DNA of 64,000 bases from Asterias rubens (Eukaryota; Echinodermata; Asteroidea; Forcipulatida; Asteriidae). Location: the NCBI RefSeq assembly GCF_902459465.1, contig NC_047068.1:19677195-19741194 (forward strand), read 5' to 3'. The position numbers were made by a program, and so were the translations under genes. Positions 13,001 through 24,579 of this stretch are shown piece by piece (the stretch's first letter is position 1; every line of letters starts with the position of its first letter). The notes under the pieces were generated by a model, which saw nothing but the letters and a program-made list of their open reading frames with translations, did not search any database and was not told the origin of the DNA.

Positions 13001-16000
13001 GCAGATATATCTCTCAGATTTATTACTAACCATTGACATTTCTATCCGGGCGTCGTATATAATGTCTTCCCGGATATTAGTCCCACCATAAATGATGCTT
13101 GTCACAGCAAAAAGAGATATTGATTTTCAGGGATGACCCAGTTTCCATAAAAATGGAAGCCCGGTGGCGATTAAGAATGAAATCTAGTCATGAACGCTCT
13201 TTCTTTGTCTAGGCCCCGATTTCATAGGGCTGCTTAACTGTAAGCCAATTTTCGTGCTTACTGCACTGGAAGGTCAGCTTGCCTTTTCATATGCTTACGG
13301 TTAGCAGCGCTATGATATAGAAATCGCACAGTAAGCACAAAATCGGCCACTAAGCAGCTCTATGAAATTGGTCCCACATCTCCTCATGCACAAATGATCT
13401 GCTCAATGTGCAACATAGATGTGATGGGAATGTAGAGTCATGAACACACAGCGTGGGTGGACGATTTGAGAGCGTTGTTCCTAGTGGAGAAAATTATGTC
13501 CTGAATATGTGCAGGGCCAATGTCAAGGCTCTGCTTGCCATCACTATTCTTTGCTTAGAGGGCAAGCGCCGAATTTCTGCACTGAGCTGTCAAGGCCATG
13601 AAGGCTGTAGAATGTCTAGTATTGTGGATTCCCTGCTAGAAATACACTGACGCAATGTAATGCGAAATTGGTCCCTGGTCTTGTCTACATTTTAATTTAA
13701 TAATAATGATATTTTTACAGAGCATTTTCTATACTAAAAAATTATCAAAAGCGTGTTACAATAAAAATTATTACGATGAACTAAAAAAAAAGAGAAAAGT
13801 AAACAGCCCATTAATAACAAATTTGAAAGAAGAAAAAAAAGGCAATAGATTCAACATCATTTTTAAAATCCACCAAAATCAAGAAGTAAAACACTAAATT
13901 ATATTACAACGGGACCAGCTAGTAATCAAACATTGACCCAGTTTTAAAAACATTAAAATCTGTCTGAAAAAGGTAAGTTTTTAGATGGCAAAATAATTAC
14001 ATTTTCACAATAAATCCTCTGCTCTTCTGCTTTCTATAACACTGGTGCCCTTTTAGGATTTCAAAAAGAAATTTTGTCTTGATTCTAGGTCGGTCATTAT
14101 GTCATAATCTATCAAACCATCCACAAAATCTCCAAGGTCAAACTCAATCCCAAAGCCCAGTTCATATCTTCACACCAACTTGGAAGCGAATTTCTCTGCG
14201 CCACATTTTAGAAAACAGCACACACATGATTGCTTGAGTCGCATAATTTAGCTTTGAATTCACTTTCACGTGAAGTACATTAAAAACCCAGGCTTTAAAT
14301 TAATCATTGTATTTATCTCACTGTAGCACAAAACCTTAATGATAACGAATTGAAGCTTACAGTATGATAAAAACACACCAACTGTATAAACAGTTGATTA
14401 CAAACTAATTATGAATTCACAGTATCTGTGAGGTAGGCCTATTGGTTGTATTACAAAAAAAACAAAATTGGGAGTACACTAAGTCAACCATACCTGTAAC
14501 TTCACTTTAGATCCATCAATGTCCACAACCTTATTCTGTAATGAAGAAAGAAGAAGGAAGAAAACAAATATTTAATGATGAAATTCACCAGTAAAATTGT
14601 GAAATGTATTGAACAAATGAATTACTAAAATCTAAAACATTGCTTTGCTTTTTTAAGCAATTTTTTTGGCTCAAAATATGTAACATACTCCATGCTAATA
14701 CCAGACAGTTCCTTCAAAAATCAAAACTGGATTATTTGCACATCATAAACTAATTATGTCAGCTACGAAAAGAAATGTAACTGTACGAATGTAAATATAC
14801 AAGATTGGTAGTAGCTGAAAAGATATTCGCCCAACTGTGTTCATGCTTTGTGTGTTCAGCCAATACATGAAATAACAAACCTGTGAAAATTTGGGCTTTA
14901 ACCCGTTGTGTGAGTCAGGACAAAATGCACACGTGTTCAGCATGTGCACATACTGTGTATTAGTACACATTGTCCTCGATTTTTGTCAGGAAAAAAACAG
15001 AAATCAGCTGTTTTTTTTAGATTTTCATATTTATCACTAAATTCCAGAGAAATAGTTCACAGAAAAACATTTATCTTGTAAGAATTTCATAATCACTTAA
15101 AGGCTTTCCGACTAAACTACTAAACATTTTGTATAATAACATCTTTCAAATCCTGAAGGAAAAAAAACGGTTTTGTCTTAAAAATACCACTACATTTGGT
15201 TCCTAAGGTAATTCAAGCTAGTTTCTTTCAGCATAACATGCTTATGAAATCCACTCACATCACAAAATGAAATATCAAGACTGATGCTTTGATTGTCTTC
15301 ACTTTTACCGGTTAAAATTTACAATTTCCATAAAGTGCTTGATTCTTGCACTGGGCATCCCAACCGTACAATGAACCAAAGTCCATTGTCAGGTTCCCCT
15401 TAAAAAAAATGTTCAAATACACTTCAACAAATCTACCGTTTTATACCAGCGAGATATTTTTGACGGCTGATTTTCCTCAGATGCAACGGAAATATCAATG
15501 AAACTCTAGAGGCATCTTAGACGCCTTCCTGTTTTTGCGATGGTGCACATCGTTAAATCAACAAACCACATAACATCCTGAGGAGCATTCACCCATAGGA
15601 GTGTGTGGAGCACAGTGGCACTAATGCGTCAGACTAGTGTTTGCTCAGGGAATTACGCCTCTGAAAAATTAATTTGCCAATTACATGTACGTGCTCGGTT
15701 TTGATTTGTGTGGGTTTATTTTAGAGAGGGAGAACAGAGTGTTAACATGTTATCTAACAAAAACACAAACACGCTGCACTAAGAATAGCACAATGGAAAA
15801 ACAATTCTGATTCCAATATAAGAAAGTGCATTCAAAAAACCAATATGCCAATAGTGTTAAGTTGCTTCACATGGATACGTACTGTACAATATACATGTAT
15901 ACACGTTCATGTACGTGCATTGGGCTTTGTAATCCCACTTCATACTTCCTGCGAAGGCTTCAAAGTAAATTTGGCGTCATAACTCTGTTTTCGCTGCGGA

Positions 16001-19000
16001 TGTTTCGCAAGAGTTGCACTTTAAAGTACTTGCTCTTCCAAATAATTTGTTGCGAATTTGAGAATTGCGAAATGCGCATTTCCAGGAAGGATGAACCGGG
16101 CTCTATACCATGTTAATTTTGAGGCTGATCGCGTTTTACCAACCATTATAGTGTCTGTATGCAGACCATATATACACGGATGTAGGCAAGGGAAAGGCTA
16201 ATTGCCTTTATAACACCCCTTACAAGTATTCTGCCTGCTCATTGGTTTAGAGCGCGTCACATGACATGTCTTAGGTTTGCTAGACGACGGCCATGTGATA
16301 GTGCGTCGGTTTGCCGTGCGCTAGTCCGAAGACTAGCACACTGCGTGCAGTACCCAGACGTCCGTTGCGTGTACGAGGATGATACATTAATAGTCTGTAA
16401 CCATTTTGGATTGCACGACACTACATGCAGCACAGTAAAAGTTTTTGCAATCTGTATTCGCGTCGTCCGTGGATTGTAGCATTCAGGTCTGTAACTTAAT
16501 AATAATAGTACAGTATTTAGAAATGTTTTGGGTGTTATAAAACAAATATTGACTGCTTTTACTCGTGCAATGGTTAAAACTATGACTCCCGAGGTGATCC
16601 CCGGAGCGTTCTATTTTCCCGTTCGCCTCGGGAAAATAGAACGCTCCGGGGATCACCTCGGGAGTCATAGTTTTAACCATGGCACTCGAAGCAGTCAATA
16701 TTTGTATACTATTCAGCCTGTACGCATGCGTGAATGTTAGGCTAATTTAACTCCATGCCTGTTTGATGAGTGAATGTAAATTAGCATATTTTATGGGTAG
16801 GCTACAGATGCTCTTGGTGTCCTTTGAAAGGTTCCATATTTCATGGGAAAGGTGTTTTGCTTTGACAGTTTCCTACATGAATTATCAGGTCCTGTGTACC
16901 ATGCAATTCCGGATTTATCAAACTTCATCAAGTTATAAATTCAACATAATATTGGACACTTCAATTCATTCCAAAAACAAGTGGCCGATATCAGCGACTA
17001 GAGATGACAATCCTCACCCTAAAATCAATTCCCACTGTTGATATGAAGCTCCCTGACAGGAAGGCACCATCTTTGAACCGCACCAGTAAACACGTCTTGC
17101 CGACTCCAGAGTCACCTATCAACATCACCTGCAGGCAACAAAAACACAACACAAAGCTCTGTTTAGTTTAAGGAGAGGGGTGCATTTAATTGGAAGTTGC
17201 CGGAAATTCCCTTATTTTGAGTGCGACAACAAAATTCTCAGTGACACACATGCTGTAGTGTGTGGCATGGGTATTGTACTGTGTAGCCTGTAGGCCTACA
17301 TGTACATGTGTGTACATGTATACATGGAGGGTAGTTAAAAACCCATTGAAAGGTGTACACATTTGCATGAAATTGAAAAAAGTTGTTTAATTGAATTTAA
17401 AAATCATGCACTCAGCATGCCTTAAAAATAAAAATAAATGCTCCCAATTCGGCTCTCAATTATTTTGTCCCTCTCACTTTTACACTCTTCATAGACTGTT
17501 CACACATATTTCTCGCTTTTACACTGGTCTCGTAAAAACTATCTGGCCGACAGTAAAACTCAAGTATATTTAGTAATGTACAAGCCCTGTCATCTTGTGG
17601 ATTGTCCCATCTTGAGCCATGGGGCCAATTTCTTAGAGCTGCTTAAAAGCAAACATTTTGCTTAAGCATGAAAACAGCTCGCTTATTTTACATGTTACTG
17701 GCCAAAATGTTATGCCATATACATTGATTGTAACTGAGGCTGTTGTTCACTTAGCATAACAATTGAGTGGAGTCTTGGCCGGTAATCTGATTTTACTAAG
17801 CAACAATTTTTTTGCTTAAGCAAAATTTTGTGCTTAAGCAGCTCTATGAAATTGGGCTCTGGCGTGGTCAGATATAAAAATTAAAATTGTATGATGATAA
17901 CACACAAACATAAGACACAAGTTACAAGGAGGCCATGGATGCCATTGCATACATGTATGTTGCCCCCTGGTATTAGCCTTGGTGCCCCTACAGAGGAAGT
18001 GCCCTTGTGCAAAATGAATGGCCTTGCCCTCTAATTTATGAAATTCTGGGTTTGATATGAACCTTATCCAAAAACAGCTGCCATCTGCCTCGTTAAATGA
18101 TTGATTCTCATCTTCCTGGTTCATCTTACAATCAACAATTTAAGCTTTCAAATGAAAAGGGATGCCATTAGGCAAATAAAAAAGGGATTCAGGTTCTTCT
18201 TTTTTTTGTCGCCCCATCATTTAAACAAAAATGGCTCTAGAGGTTATTTTTTTTAATTATTTTGTTCGGGTGAAATTGTAAAAACACATACTTTGTAGCT
18301 CCTTTTTAAAAAGAAAAGAAAAGGGGATAACAGGAAGAGATGACGAGGCTCTCAAAAGAAATCAGGCGGGGTCGCTAAACAATAGATAGTATTTTGGTCT
18401 TATCAAGCGGCCACCCTGTATGACAGGTGGAGGTGTCACCCACGAATCACTGCCTGGCTTTAACTTCAAGAGTGCCCTCCGGAGCAGCCGCCCCCACCCC
18501 CACACTCCATCACCTTCTCTGTATCATCAACAACAACAACACCTGCAATATACTCAGATTGATGCTACTAGAGATTCATAACAATGTTTAGTGTGGGTGT
18601 CTATTCTGGGCTGGTTTTAATCACGGATCAGACATTGTGCAAAAACAATCAATTTTTTTAGGCCTACATGTATGACACGATGTTCATTTACATGATGCGT
18701 ATGAAATTGATGACCTGTGCATGCATTGGATTAATTTATGTATCATTCCAATTGATATTACGAAGTTTGACACTTGACACATATTTAAAGTACATTGTAC
18801 AGGTGTATGTGATATCCCTTGAGTATTCTACATAAATGCTCAGTCTGATGAAAATTATTCACCAACCAAATCCAATGCCAACAAATTCCAACAAAATCTG
18901 TATTATTTAACAGCTCCCCTGAGTAATAATGTTCATCTTCAATGTTTTCTTGACGTACGTAGTAACAGTATACATGTAGCCCTTTTAAACTATACGTACG

Positions 19001-22000
19001 CATACATTGTACGAAGCTTTTAGTCTTTGGTGGCGACTTGCTCACAAAGAAACACACAAAAACATGAAAGCATTTGTTGTTGTAGGCCTACTGTACATGA
19101 TAATGTGTGCATTCAAAAACAATATAACTTTGTTGTTGGATACATACATATTTAATGTGTGCATAAATGTTTACTTTTTATTGATTCAGCATGGAATAAT
19201 TAAAGCTTACATACAGCATACATGTTAAATGTACTTGTCTAGGCCAACAATGTACAATGTAGAAATGTGAAACACCGGACAATTTTGTTCTTAAATATGT
19301 CAAAGTCAGTGTACATGTACACTGACTATGTTGGATTGTAACATCTGTTTTGTTTGTATGTGACATACAGTGTACAACTATTAATAAAGTATTTAATCAA
19401 TACACTGTACACAGCACCATCAGAGCAGAGCAAGGCAGGCTGTCACTGAGTGTGTACATTGTGGGTACATCTGCTGTGGCTTTAACAAGTTGACAACATT
19501 ACTGTGTATGCACAATGCAGTTCAATTATGTCCATCTTTCAAAGTGTCAACACCTTGTGTACAGTGTAAAATGTAAATTTTACTGTGCAAGTTGAGGTGA
19601 AAAACTCAAATTACACTTTTGTGCTTTCAACTGTGTACTTTTTTGTAGGACAAAAAACACAATGTCCACAAAGTTACATTACAGTTTGAAGATAGTGATG
19701 GCAAAAAGCTTTCCTTACAATATTAAATGAGGTCTGTGTAGTTTTTGAGAAATTTGTCTAACAAGTCACGAAAATCATTTTCGTTTTAGTGAGACAATTT
19801 TTTTTATTATAGCGTGTAAAATTGTATGGCCAGAATTACCATAACTGGTTATAAATACGTTTTACATGCTAAAACCGACACACAAATTATTTTCCTGACT
19901 CCTGGTGCGTAGTAAAGGAATTCTGCTAATGACATTTAAAACTGCACACTGGTTAAGCATACATGCTGTACTTGAATAATTTTGCACAGAAAGCTAAAAC
20001 AGAGCTATCCAAACACAAACGTTTGGAAAATATACTGGTAAGTGCTTGATTCAAACTTACATACTGTGTAGTCTCATGTGTGCATAATAGCCATTTGTAA
20101 TTGTTGGCTTGAAGGCCTTTTAAATGGTTACTGGACAATGTATGTATTGGAGCATATAACAATTTTAACTTAATGTACAAATCAAAATTTAATACAAGTG
20201 AATTGAATTAGTTTTAAAAGCCCATGATTTTCAATCATTTTGATACAAAGAAAAAATATTGTCTTGACAGTTCTCCCTGTATGTCTCTGTACAATTCCTT
20301 TGGAGACAGAAAAACTAAATTGGTCATGAAAATTAAATGATCTAAGACAATGTCTATTTACAAAGTGTCTGAAGTACTGCGTCTTTATATTCCAATTACA
20401 TGTGTGTAAGTAAATGAGACACAGACTTGTAGACATTGGTGGCATACAAAGAAACAGATTTAATCTAACTTTGTGTTTGTGGGAGACTTTTAAAACAAAA
20501 GTTTAAGGCTAGAGTTCTGAAGACAACAAATTACATAAAATGTAGACTACATACAATCATGAACATGAAGACAATTCAGGCCTTTCTCCTTCATTTTTGA
20601 AAGGGCAAGAGCACCAAGGCATTTTCTTCTTGGCAAAGGATACCCTACAATATCAGGAAATTGTAATTACAAAAGCTGTAGCATTTCAAGGGCACCAAGG
20701 CAATGACTAGGGGTACGTATGGAGGCATTGGCTTTGTTGCCTCTGTGAAGTACATGTATCATGCCTGACAGTTACACAATCAAATACATTGGGCCTACTC
20801 TGTACTATATCAAACAAGAAATTGAAGTTCGTATACTACACCTATTCATGTAGCGCTTTTAAATTAGGTATCATTTGCCTTCATGTACACTGAAGGCCTG
20901 AGAGTACTCGGACATTATTATGAATTTCCCCTGTTCACTGGGTCACAGGTAATTACTCAGTCTTGAGGAATACATGCATTACAACAGCCATCAAATGTTT
21001 ACATTATGCGTACTTTGTACAAATGTTTAGTGTAAAACCCTAGCACGCTCTAGGGCATTACTGGCACTGGGTGATGATAAAGAGAAGCAATTAATGATAA
21101 GTAAAAGTGTCTGGACGCTAAGTGCTTTGACAATAGAATTTTGAACCCACAATCTGATGACTCAGCCACCAGAACCTTGAGTTCTATCGGTACACATACA
21201 GTTTGGCGAGAGAGCCTATGGATACAAAAACATAGAGTACACTGGGAAAATGAGAAAACCCAGCATCTCTACAACATACGTACAAACTTGTTTCGAATCT
21301 AAACATTGCGCTATGCAAAATTGCGGGATGAGTTGAAATAATTCCCTGCATACAGTATAACATGTATATTATCACTGTTTTCAAGAAGAGGCAATTCTTT
21401 ACGAAATCTATAAATGGCAAATCAATGTTTTAACACATTTTTGACGTTATCATTGACATCAACATTTTCCTTTAGAAAAATATAAAACAATAAAGTTTTG
21501 TCATTACACAAATTACAATGTAGCACTAAAGATAGGATAATTTTAATTTACAGTTTTTAGTTTTACGAACATACACAAATTACATTGTAGCACTAGGATA
21601 GTTTTAATTTACAGTTTTTGGTTTAACACTGACAGCCAGTGCATTATTTTGATTTTTCACATTGAAGTACACTGCAGTGTACATTGTGACTGTCTGACTG
21701 TGCCAAGAACTGTGCATGTACACAATGTATGTGCTTTGAGTTTTCACTGCACACAGACTTTGTTTGCAGGTAACTGTAGTGTAAATTACTCATTAATTTT
21801 TATTGAACAAAATTGTTTCGTGAAATATTGCCCAACTCACAAGGCCACAGTCCAGAGGGATAACGTAGCATTGTTATCATCCACTGTACAGGAGGTGGTT
21901 GGTTGAGCGATACCTTCCCAACTTTTTACAAAGCAACTAAATACTATGACCGGGGGAACCGAACCCACACTCTGCAGCTGACAACAACAAAGGTCTTGGG

Positions 22001-23279
22001 TCCAGTGAATTACATGTTTCTCCATGCACAGTCTGATCAAATGGCATTAGAGAATTAGATTCTAATTTACCTCAATGAGATATCCCTTTTTGTAAAAAGG
22101 AGTGAAAAAGTGGTGGCGCCATACGGAAAGTTATTCTTTAGTTTAGAACTAGAGTAGTCATGGTAGTGTAGAAAGAAGGGGAAAAAAAGAAGAAGAAAAA
22201 AGTGTTGTCTTGATTGTTGGCAGGTTGGGTCCTGTTAGCCCCACTTGTGTGGCCAAGGATAGCTGAATCCTGAGCCACACGTCCACCCCATCTCCTCATG
22301 CAGCTAAGGAATAAAAAAAATTATAAACCGGCTGAATGTGTTCACATAACTCTTAGCTTGCTTTGTGTGTATTGAAAAGTGAAACAAATAAAATTTTAAA
22401 AAGAAATTTTTAACGATAACTTTGCTACATTTCGCCGACTCTAATTTCATCGTTTCGTGCACGGCGCAGCCATCTTGGAATATGCGAATCAACATGACGT
22501 CATCGGCCTGCCGAGCTGTGGAATACAAATCAACGGCTGTTTTATGTGAATTAAGCTTGTGTACTTTTTTGTGATCTACGTAGCAAAAAAGTAAACAAGC
22601 TTGATTCATATAAAACAGCCGTTGATTTGTATTCGCCCCCTCACGGGCCAACAGCTCGGCAGGCAGATGACGTCATGCTGATTCGCATATTCCAAGATGG
22701 CTGCGCCGTGCATGATGCGATGAAATTAGAGTCGGCAAAGTTATCGTGAAAAATTTCTTTTTACAATGTTATTTGGTTCACTTTTCAATACACACAAAGC
22801 AAGCTAAGAGTTATGTGAACATATTCAGCCGGTTTATAATGCCGGGTGGCTCGTAGATAGTGCGCCAGAATTTTTGTATTCCTTAGCTGCATGAGGAGAT
22901 GGGGTGGACGTGTGGCTAAGGTAAGGATTCAGCTATCCTTTTCCTTGGCCACACAACTCACAAGTGAGGCTAGGGTCCTGTAACCTCGACTAACTGACCA
23001 CAACATTAATGTAAAGTCACTGAATGTCATCCACGTGCACGGTTATATAACATTAATGCACTGGTCTGACTCTAAATTAATCACACACTGGCAATTAGTA
23101 AATACATCACGTACACCACACGTTGTAATGTAATGTACTCGTATTGTATGATATGATACATTTTGTAAGCAGAGTGTCAAAATGTTGGACATGACATGGC
23201 GGCTCACCTTGCATGCAAAGTCGTAAAAATCACCGCCTAGCGATCCAGACCGCACCACCCCGTTGCTGTTCCCCGACAT
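1..23279 (-). CDS. RAB26: RAB26-type small GTPase gene, 5' part (4 coding exons, 3' end outside the window)
   Basis: Gene-level entry; coding segments are 23279-23208, 17128-17018, 14535-14494 and 4176-4057 on the minus strand. They join in phase 0 at every junction into residues 1-115 of a Rab GTPase. Visible motifs are the P-loop GDSGVGKT (residues 29-36), switch I STVGIDFR (54-61), the switch II WDTAGQE motif (77-83), and [17 protein letters not shown]. Against remembered human proteins, [17 protein letters not shown] before TVG and DAHALLLL fit RAB26 better than RAB37. Known role: RAB26 works in regulated secretory granule and synaptic vesicle traffic and in vesicle autophagy, on membranes through C-terminal prenylation. 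The guanine-binding NKxD and SAK motifs and the prenylated Cys tail are not in this window and presumably lie upstream of position 1. Introns are about 6.1, 2.5 and 10.3 kb. Family call very secure; RAB26 versus RAB37 fairly secure. Confidence 0.9.
3545..3771. repeat. Palindromic MITE-like element, GGGCCCAATTTCATAG family, copy 1
   Basis: Starts GGGCCCAATTTCATAGAGCT and ends with the inverted equivalent AGCTCTATGAAATTGGCCC. Related copies with the same ends lie at about 4394-4590, 13212-13376, 17621-17860, 40650-40867 (left end eroded) and 62105-62264. It is non-coding, and the internal parts also pair (CTTAGCA/TGCTTAG). Confidence 0.85.
4057..4176 (-). CDS. RAB26: RAB26 coding exon 4 (switch II and helix 2-3 region)
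   Basis: 120 nt, 40 codons (residues 76-115), with acceptor CCTAG and donor GTGAGT. It encodes [13 protein letters not shown], containing the catalytic Gln82, then [19 protein letters not shown] and QSFDNIR. The next expected segment (AWL..EI followed by GNKxD) is not found between 1 and 4056, so the gene continues off the left edge. Confidence 0.95.
6721..7669. repeat. Tandem duplication, two copies of about 460 bp
   Basis: The stretch 6721-7187 recurs at 7207-7669 in the same orientation, separated by about 20 bases. Shared landmarks are AAGAGAAAACCGGGCAAG at 6724 and 7211 and GATTACAGGCAGTACATG at the right ends. Scattered substitutions and small indels separate the copies. Small open frames appear in both copies, but they look like by-products of purine-rich DNA rather than a gene. 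Confidence 0.9.
10771..11730. repeat. Interspersed repeat split by a later insertion; paralogous copy at about 43330-43690
   Basis: Sequence at 10771-11049 and 11654-11700 matches, in order, the unbroken copy near 43330-43690. Shared strings include TTACAGAA.TGGTAA, GAAATATTTCTGTCTGAAATGT, and TCTACAGGTTTGTCAGTTTATGTA followed by GGTGGATTACATAAA. The 604 bases between the two halves here are absent from the other copy and are described separately as a nested element. Confidence 0.75.
11050..11653. mobile_element. Nested 604-bp insertion with terminal inverted repeats and TA flanks
   Basis: The insert begins TGGGCAATTCCA and ends TGGAATTGCCCA, an exact short inverted repeat, with TA directly on both sides. 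The copy near 43,645 represents an empty site. Inside are repeated phrases of the type GTAATGCGACTGACCGT near both ends. No transposase frame is visible, so it is a non-autonomous DNA element. TA flanks are typical of Tc1/mariner-type insertion, but the family is an inference. Confidence 0.7.
13212..13376. repeat. Palindromic MITE-like element, GGGCCCAATTTCATAG family
   Basis: Ends read GGCCCCGATTTCATAGGGCT and AGCTCTATGAAATTGGTCCC. It is more diverged than the 3545 copy, and an internal GCTTACGGTTAGCAGCGCTATG segment suggests a compound or rearranged copy. Confidence 0.75.
14494..14535 (-). CDS. RAB26: RAB26 coding exon 3 (interswitch)
   Basis: A 42-nt microexon of 14 codons, [14 protein letters not shown] (residues 62-75), between a TACAG acceptor and a GTATGG donor. 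It supplies beta-strands 2 and 3 between the switches and continues FR from exon 2 into IWDTAG of exon 4. It is too short to show as an open reading frame and was found by its fit to the Rab family. Confidence 0.93.
16207..16706. mobile_element. Composite foldback element with a near-perfect 75-bp-arm palindrome
   Basis: At 16541-16706 the left arm (16542-16620) and right arm (16630-16705) are near-perfect inverted copies around a 9-base loop. The landmark CGAGGTGATCCCCGGAGCG occurs in the left arm and its complement in the right. The left flank, 16207-16540, is bounded by TTATAACACCCC and its inverse GGTGTTATAA. The same arrangement in reverse order occurs at 38351-38835. No coding capacity; it lies in RAB26 intron 2. 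Confidence 0.8.
17018..17128 (-). CDS. RAB26: RAB26 coding exon 2 (P-loop and switch I)
   Basis: 111 nt, 37 codons (residues 25-61), flanked by a TGCAG acceptor and a GTGAGG donor. It encodes the phosphate-binding loop GDSGVGKT, the stretch [15 protein letters not shown], and switch I with the Mg-coordinating Thr55 in STVGIDFR. Both splice phases are 0 and agree with the neighbouring exons. Confidence 0.95.
17621..17860. repeat. Palindromic MITE-like element, GGGCCCAATTTCATAG family
   Basis: Left end GGGGCCAATTTCTTAGAGCT, right end AGCTCTATGAAATTGGGCTC. Internal GCTTAAGCA strings pair with each other. It sits in RAB26 intron 1 just upstream of exon 2. Confidence 0.8.
22224..22984. mobile_element. 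Long foldback (inverted-repeat) element of about 760 bp
   Basis: Two arms of about 350 bp mirror each other around a centre near 22,580. Paired landmarks include GGGTCCTGTTAG/TAGGGTCCTGT at the ends, CACGTCCACCCCATCTCC with GGAGATGGGGTGGACGTG, TAAACCGGCTGAAT with ATTCAGCCGGTTTA, and GCAGCCATCTTGGAATATGCG with its inverse. Both arms carry TGACGTCAT or a close variant. The small frame at 22304-22651 is a by-product. It resembles foldback transposons or MITEs with very long inverted repeats and lies a few hundred bases inside RAB26 intron 1. Confidence 0.8.
23208..23279 (-). CDS. RAB26: RAB26 coding exon 1 (start codon)
   Basis: Contains ATG at 23279-23277 and encodes 24 residues, beginning [13 protein letters not shown] and ending DFYDFACK. 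The exon stops at AAG followed by a GTGAGC donor. The next exon begins in phase 0 with VML, so the junction reads CK-VMLIGDS, as expected just before a Rab P-loop. The Gly/Ser-rich variable N-terminus is normal for this Rab group. The sequence upstream of the ATG (23280-23450) is richer in CpG than its surroundings and probably holds the 5' UTR and promoter. Confidence 0.85.
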
Positions 23280-24579
23280 CTCCCAAGGTCCTTAAGTTCA
23301 CAATTGTCCTATCATCTCCTATAATAATCCTTTGCGTCCAGTTTCGGGCTGAATTTGAAGAAAATATGCATTGAAACTGATGACTGTTCGCCGAGCCATC
23401 CAAGAAATTAACACACAATAAAAACGCACGACCCCGGAAAATTGACAAAATGAAGAGCGCCCTCTTTTGGTCAAGGATCGAAATGGATTTAGGGTAATTA
23501 ATTATTTTTAGCCTGACGTCTCAATATTTGTTTCAAGTTTGGTAGACTCTTATCGCCATCTGCGATGGGGATGGGGGAAGGGGGATTAGAATATTTCCCA
23601 CACTATTTGCCAACCCAAGGTGAAACCGAAATTGGTACAAACAAACAAACAAACGAACAAATCGTTCGCCAACAACAAAAGTAAGCAAAGACATTATTAG
23701 TCGCCCCCCCCCCCCGCCAAGAAAAAAAGTATGCCACTGAGTTTACTCAAGGTTTTTCAACTTTTATTTTGACAATAAGCTTTCTACCTTTCTGGGTCAA
23801 GCATTCAACAGGTGCAGATGCAAATTACAAAGAGAATTGTCTTTAGAAAAAAACCTTTTATCTCAGAACTTCTGCTCTTTTGACCAGAATGTTTTCTTAG
23901 GTCATATTTTTCACTTGAAAGGCACCGATCATGTCGGGTAATAATTATTGTCACAGACCAGCATTCTCACTTATCCCACAATTCCCAACATGCATACAAA
24001 TATTAAATTTGGGCTAAAATAATCATCAAAGTTAATTGCAGAAAAAACTCACTTGTTGCACAAATTTGTGTAATTTCAGATGTCTGAGAAAGGCTTCACA
24101 GGCTTGAAGTTTTTATCAGATTCAAATGTGAGTGAAAAATTACCTCTTACAAAAAAACTGTTACTTCAGACAGAGAGTTATTTAATACTTTCAACAGCTC
24201 TCAATTGCTCAGTACAAAGTCTCCTGTTAATCATAAAATATGAGCCTCTTTATGTTTATGATTTTGAACTCTCTAATTTGGAAGAGTTGTCTGGGAATAC
24301 TGAGCATCGTGGTTGGTGTCCCACGCCACGCCCCTTCCAAAATATTTAAGATGGAATGAATTTAACTTTGAATGGAATTTCAGACTTTCTAGGTTACCTT
24401 TATATGGCAGATTTAATTCATATAATTCAGTTGTTTTAAGGGAAATATTATATTACAATCATCAATCTACTTTTATTTAGGTACACAACATTAATGAGCA
24501 CCTTTCAATTAAACTTGTGTGTATAAATCAATTTGAAAACTAAAAAAGACTCAGTGTATTAATGTATTTAGGTCATAAA

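Larger units (their letters stand above)
4177..14493 (-). other. RAB26 intron 3 (10.3 kb), repeat-filled
   Basis: No exon recognised. It holds several palindromic MITE-like copies (about 4394-4590, 13212-13376), GCCCTGGT-family fragments (4856-4990, 5590-5810, 9968-10120), a mononucleotide C/A tract near 6111-6139, a TTTA microsatellite (6660-6683), a two-copy tandem duplication (6721-7669), and a repeat interrupted by a nested insertion (10771-11730). The rest is AT-rich sequence without visible features. Confidence 0.6.
17129..23207 (-). other. RAB26 intron 1 (6.1 kb)
   Basis: No exon recognised. It contains a GGCCAATTTC palindromic element (17621-17860), a GCCCTGGT-family fragment (17935-18055), a GC-richer patch at 18410-18515 with no supported reading frame, many TACATGTA strings, a short two-copy tandem duplication around 21506-21627, and a 760-bp foldback element (22224-22984) close to exon 1. 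Confidence 0.55.

Noticed and set aside
16483..16740. Two frames sharing [17 protein letters not shown] on opposite strands
   Set aside because: The identical peptide on both strands is the direct result of a palindrome, not of coding.
18410..18515. GC-rich patch as a RAB26 exon
   Set aside because: Exons 1 and 2 join perfectly without it, and none of its minus-strand frames adds Rab-like sequence.
22304..22651. 115-codon minus-strand frame
   Set aside because: It lies across one arm and the centre of the foldback element and has no homology that I recognise.
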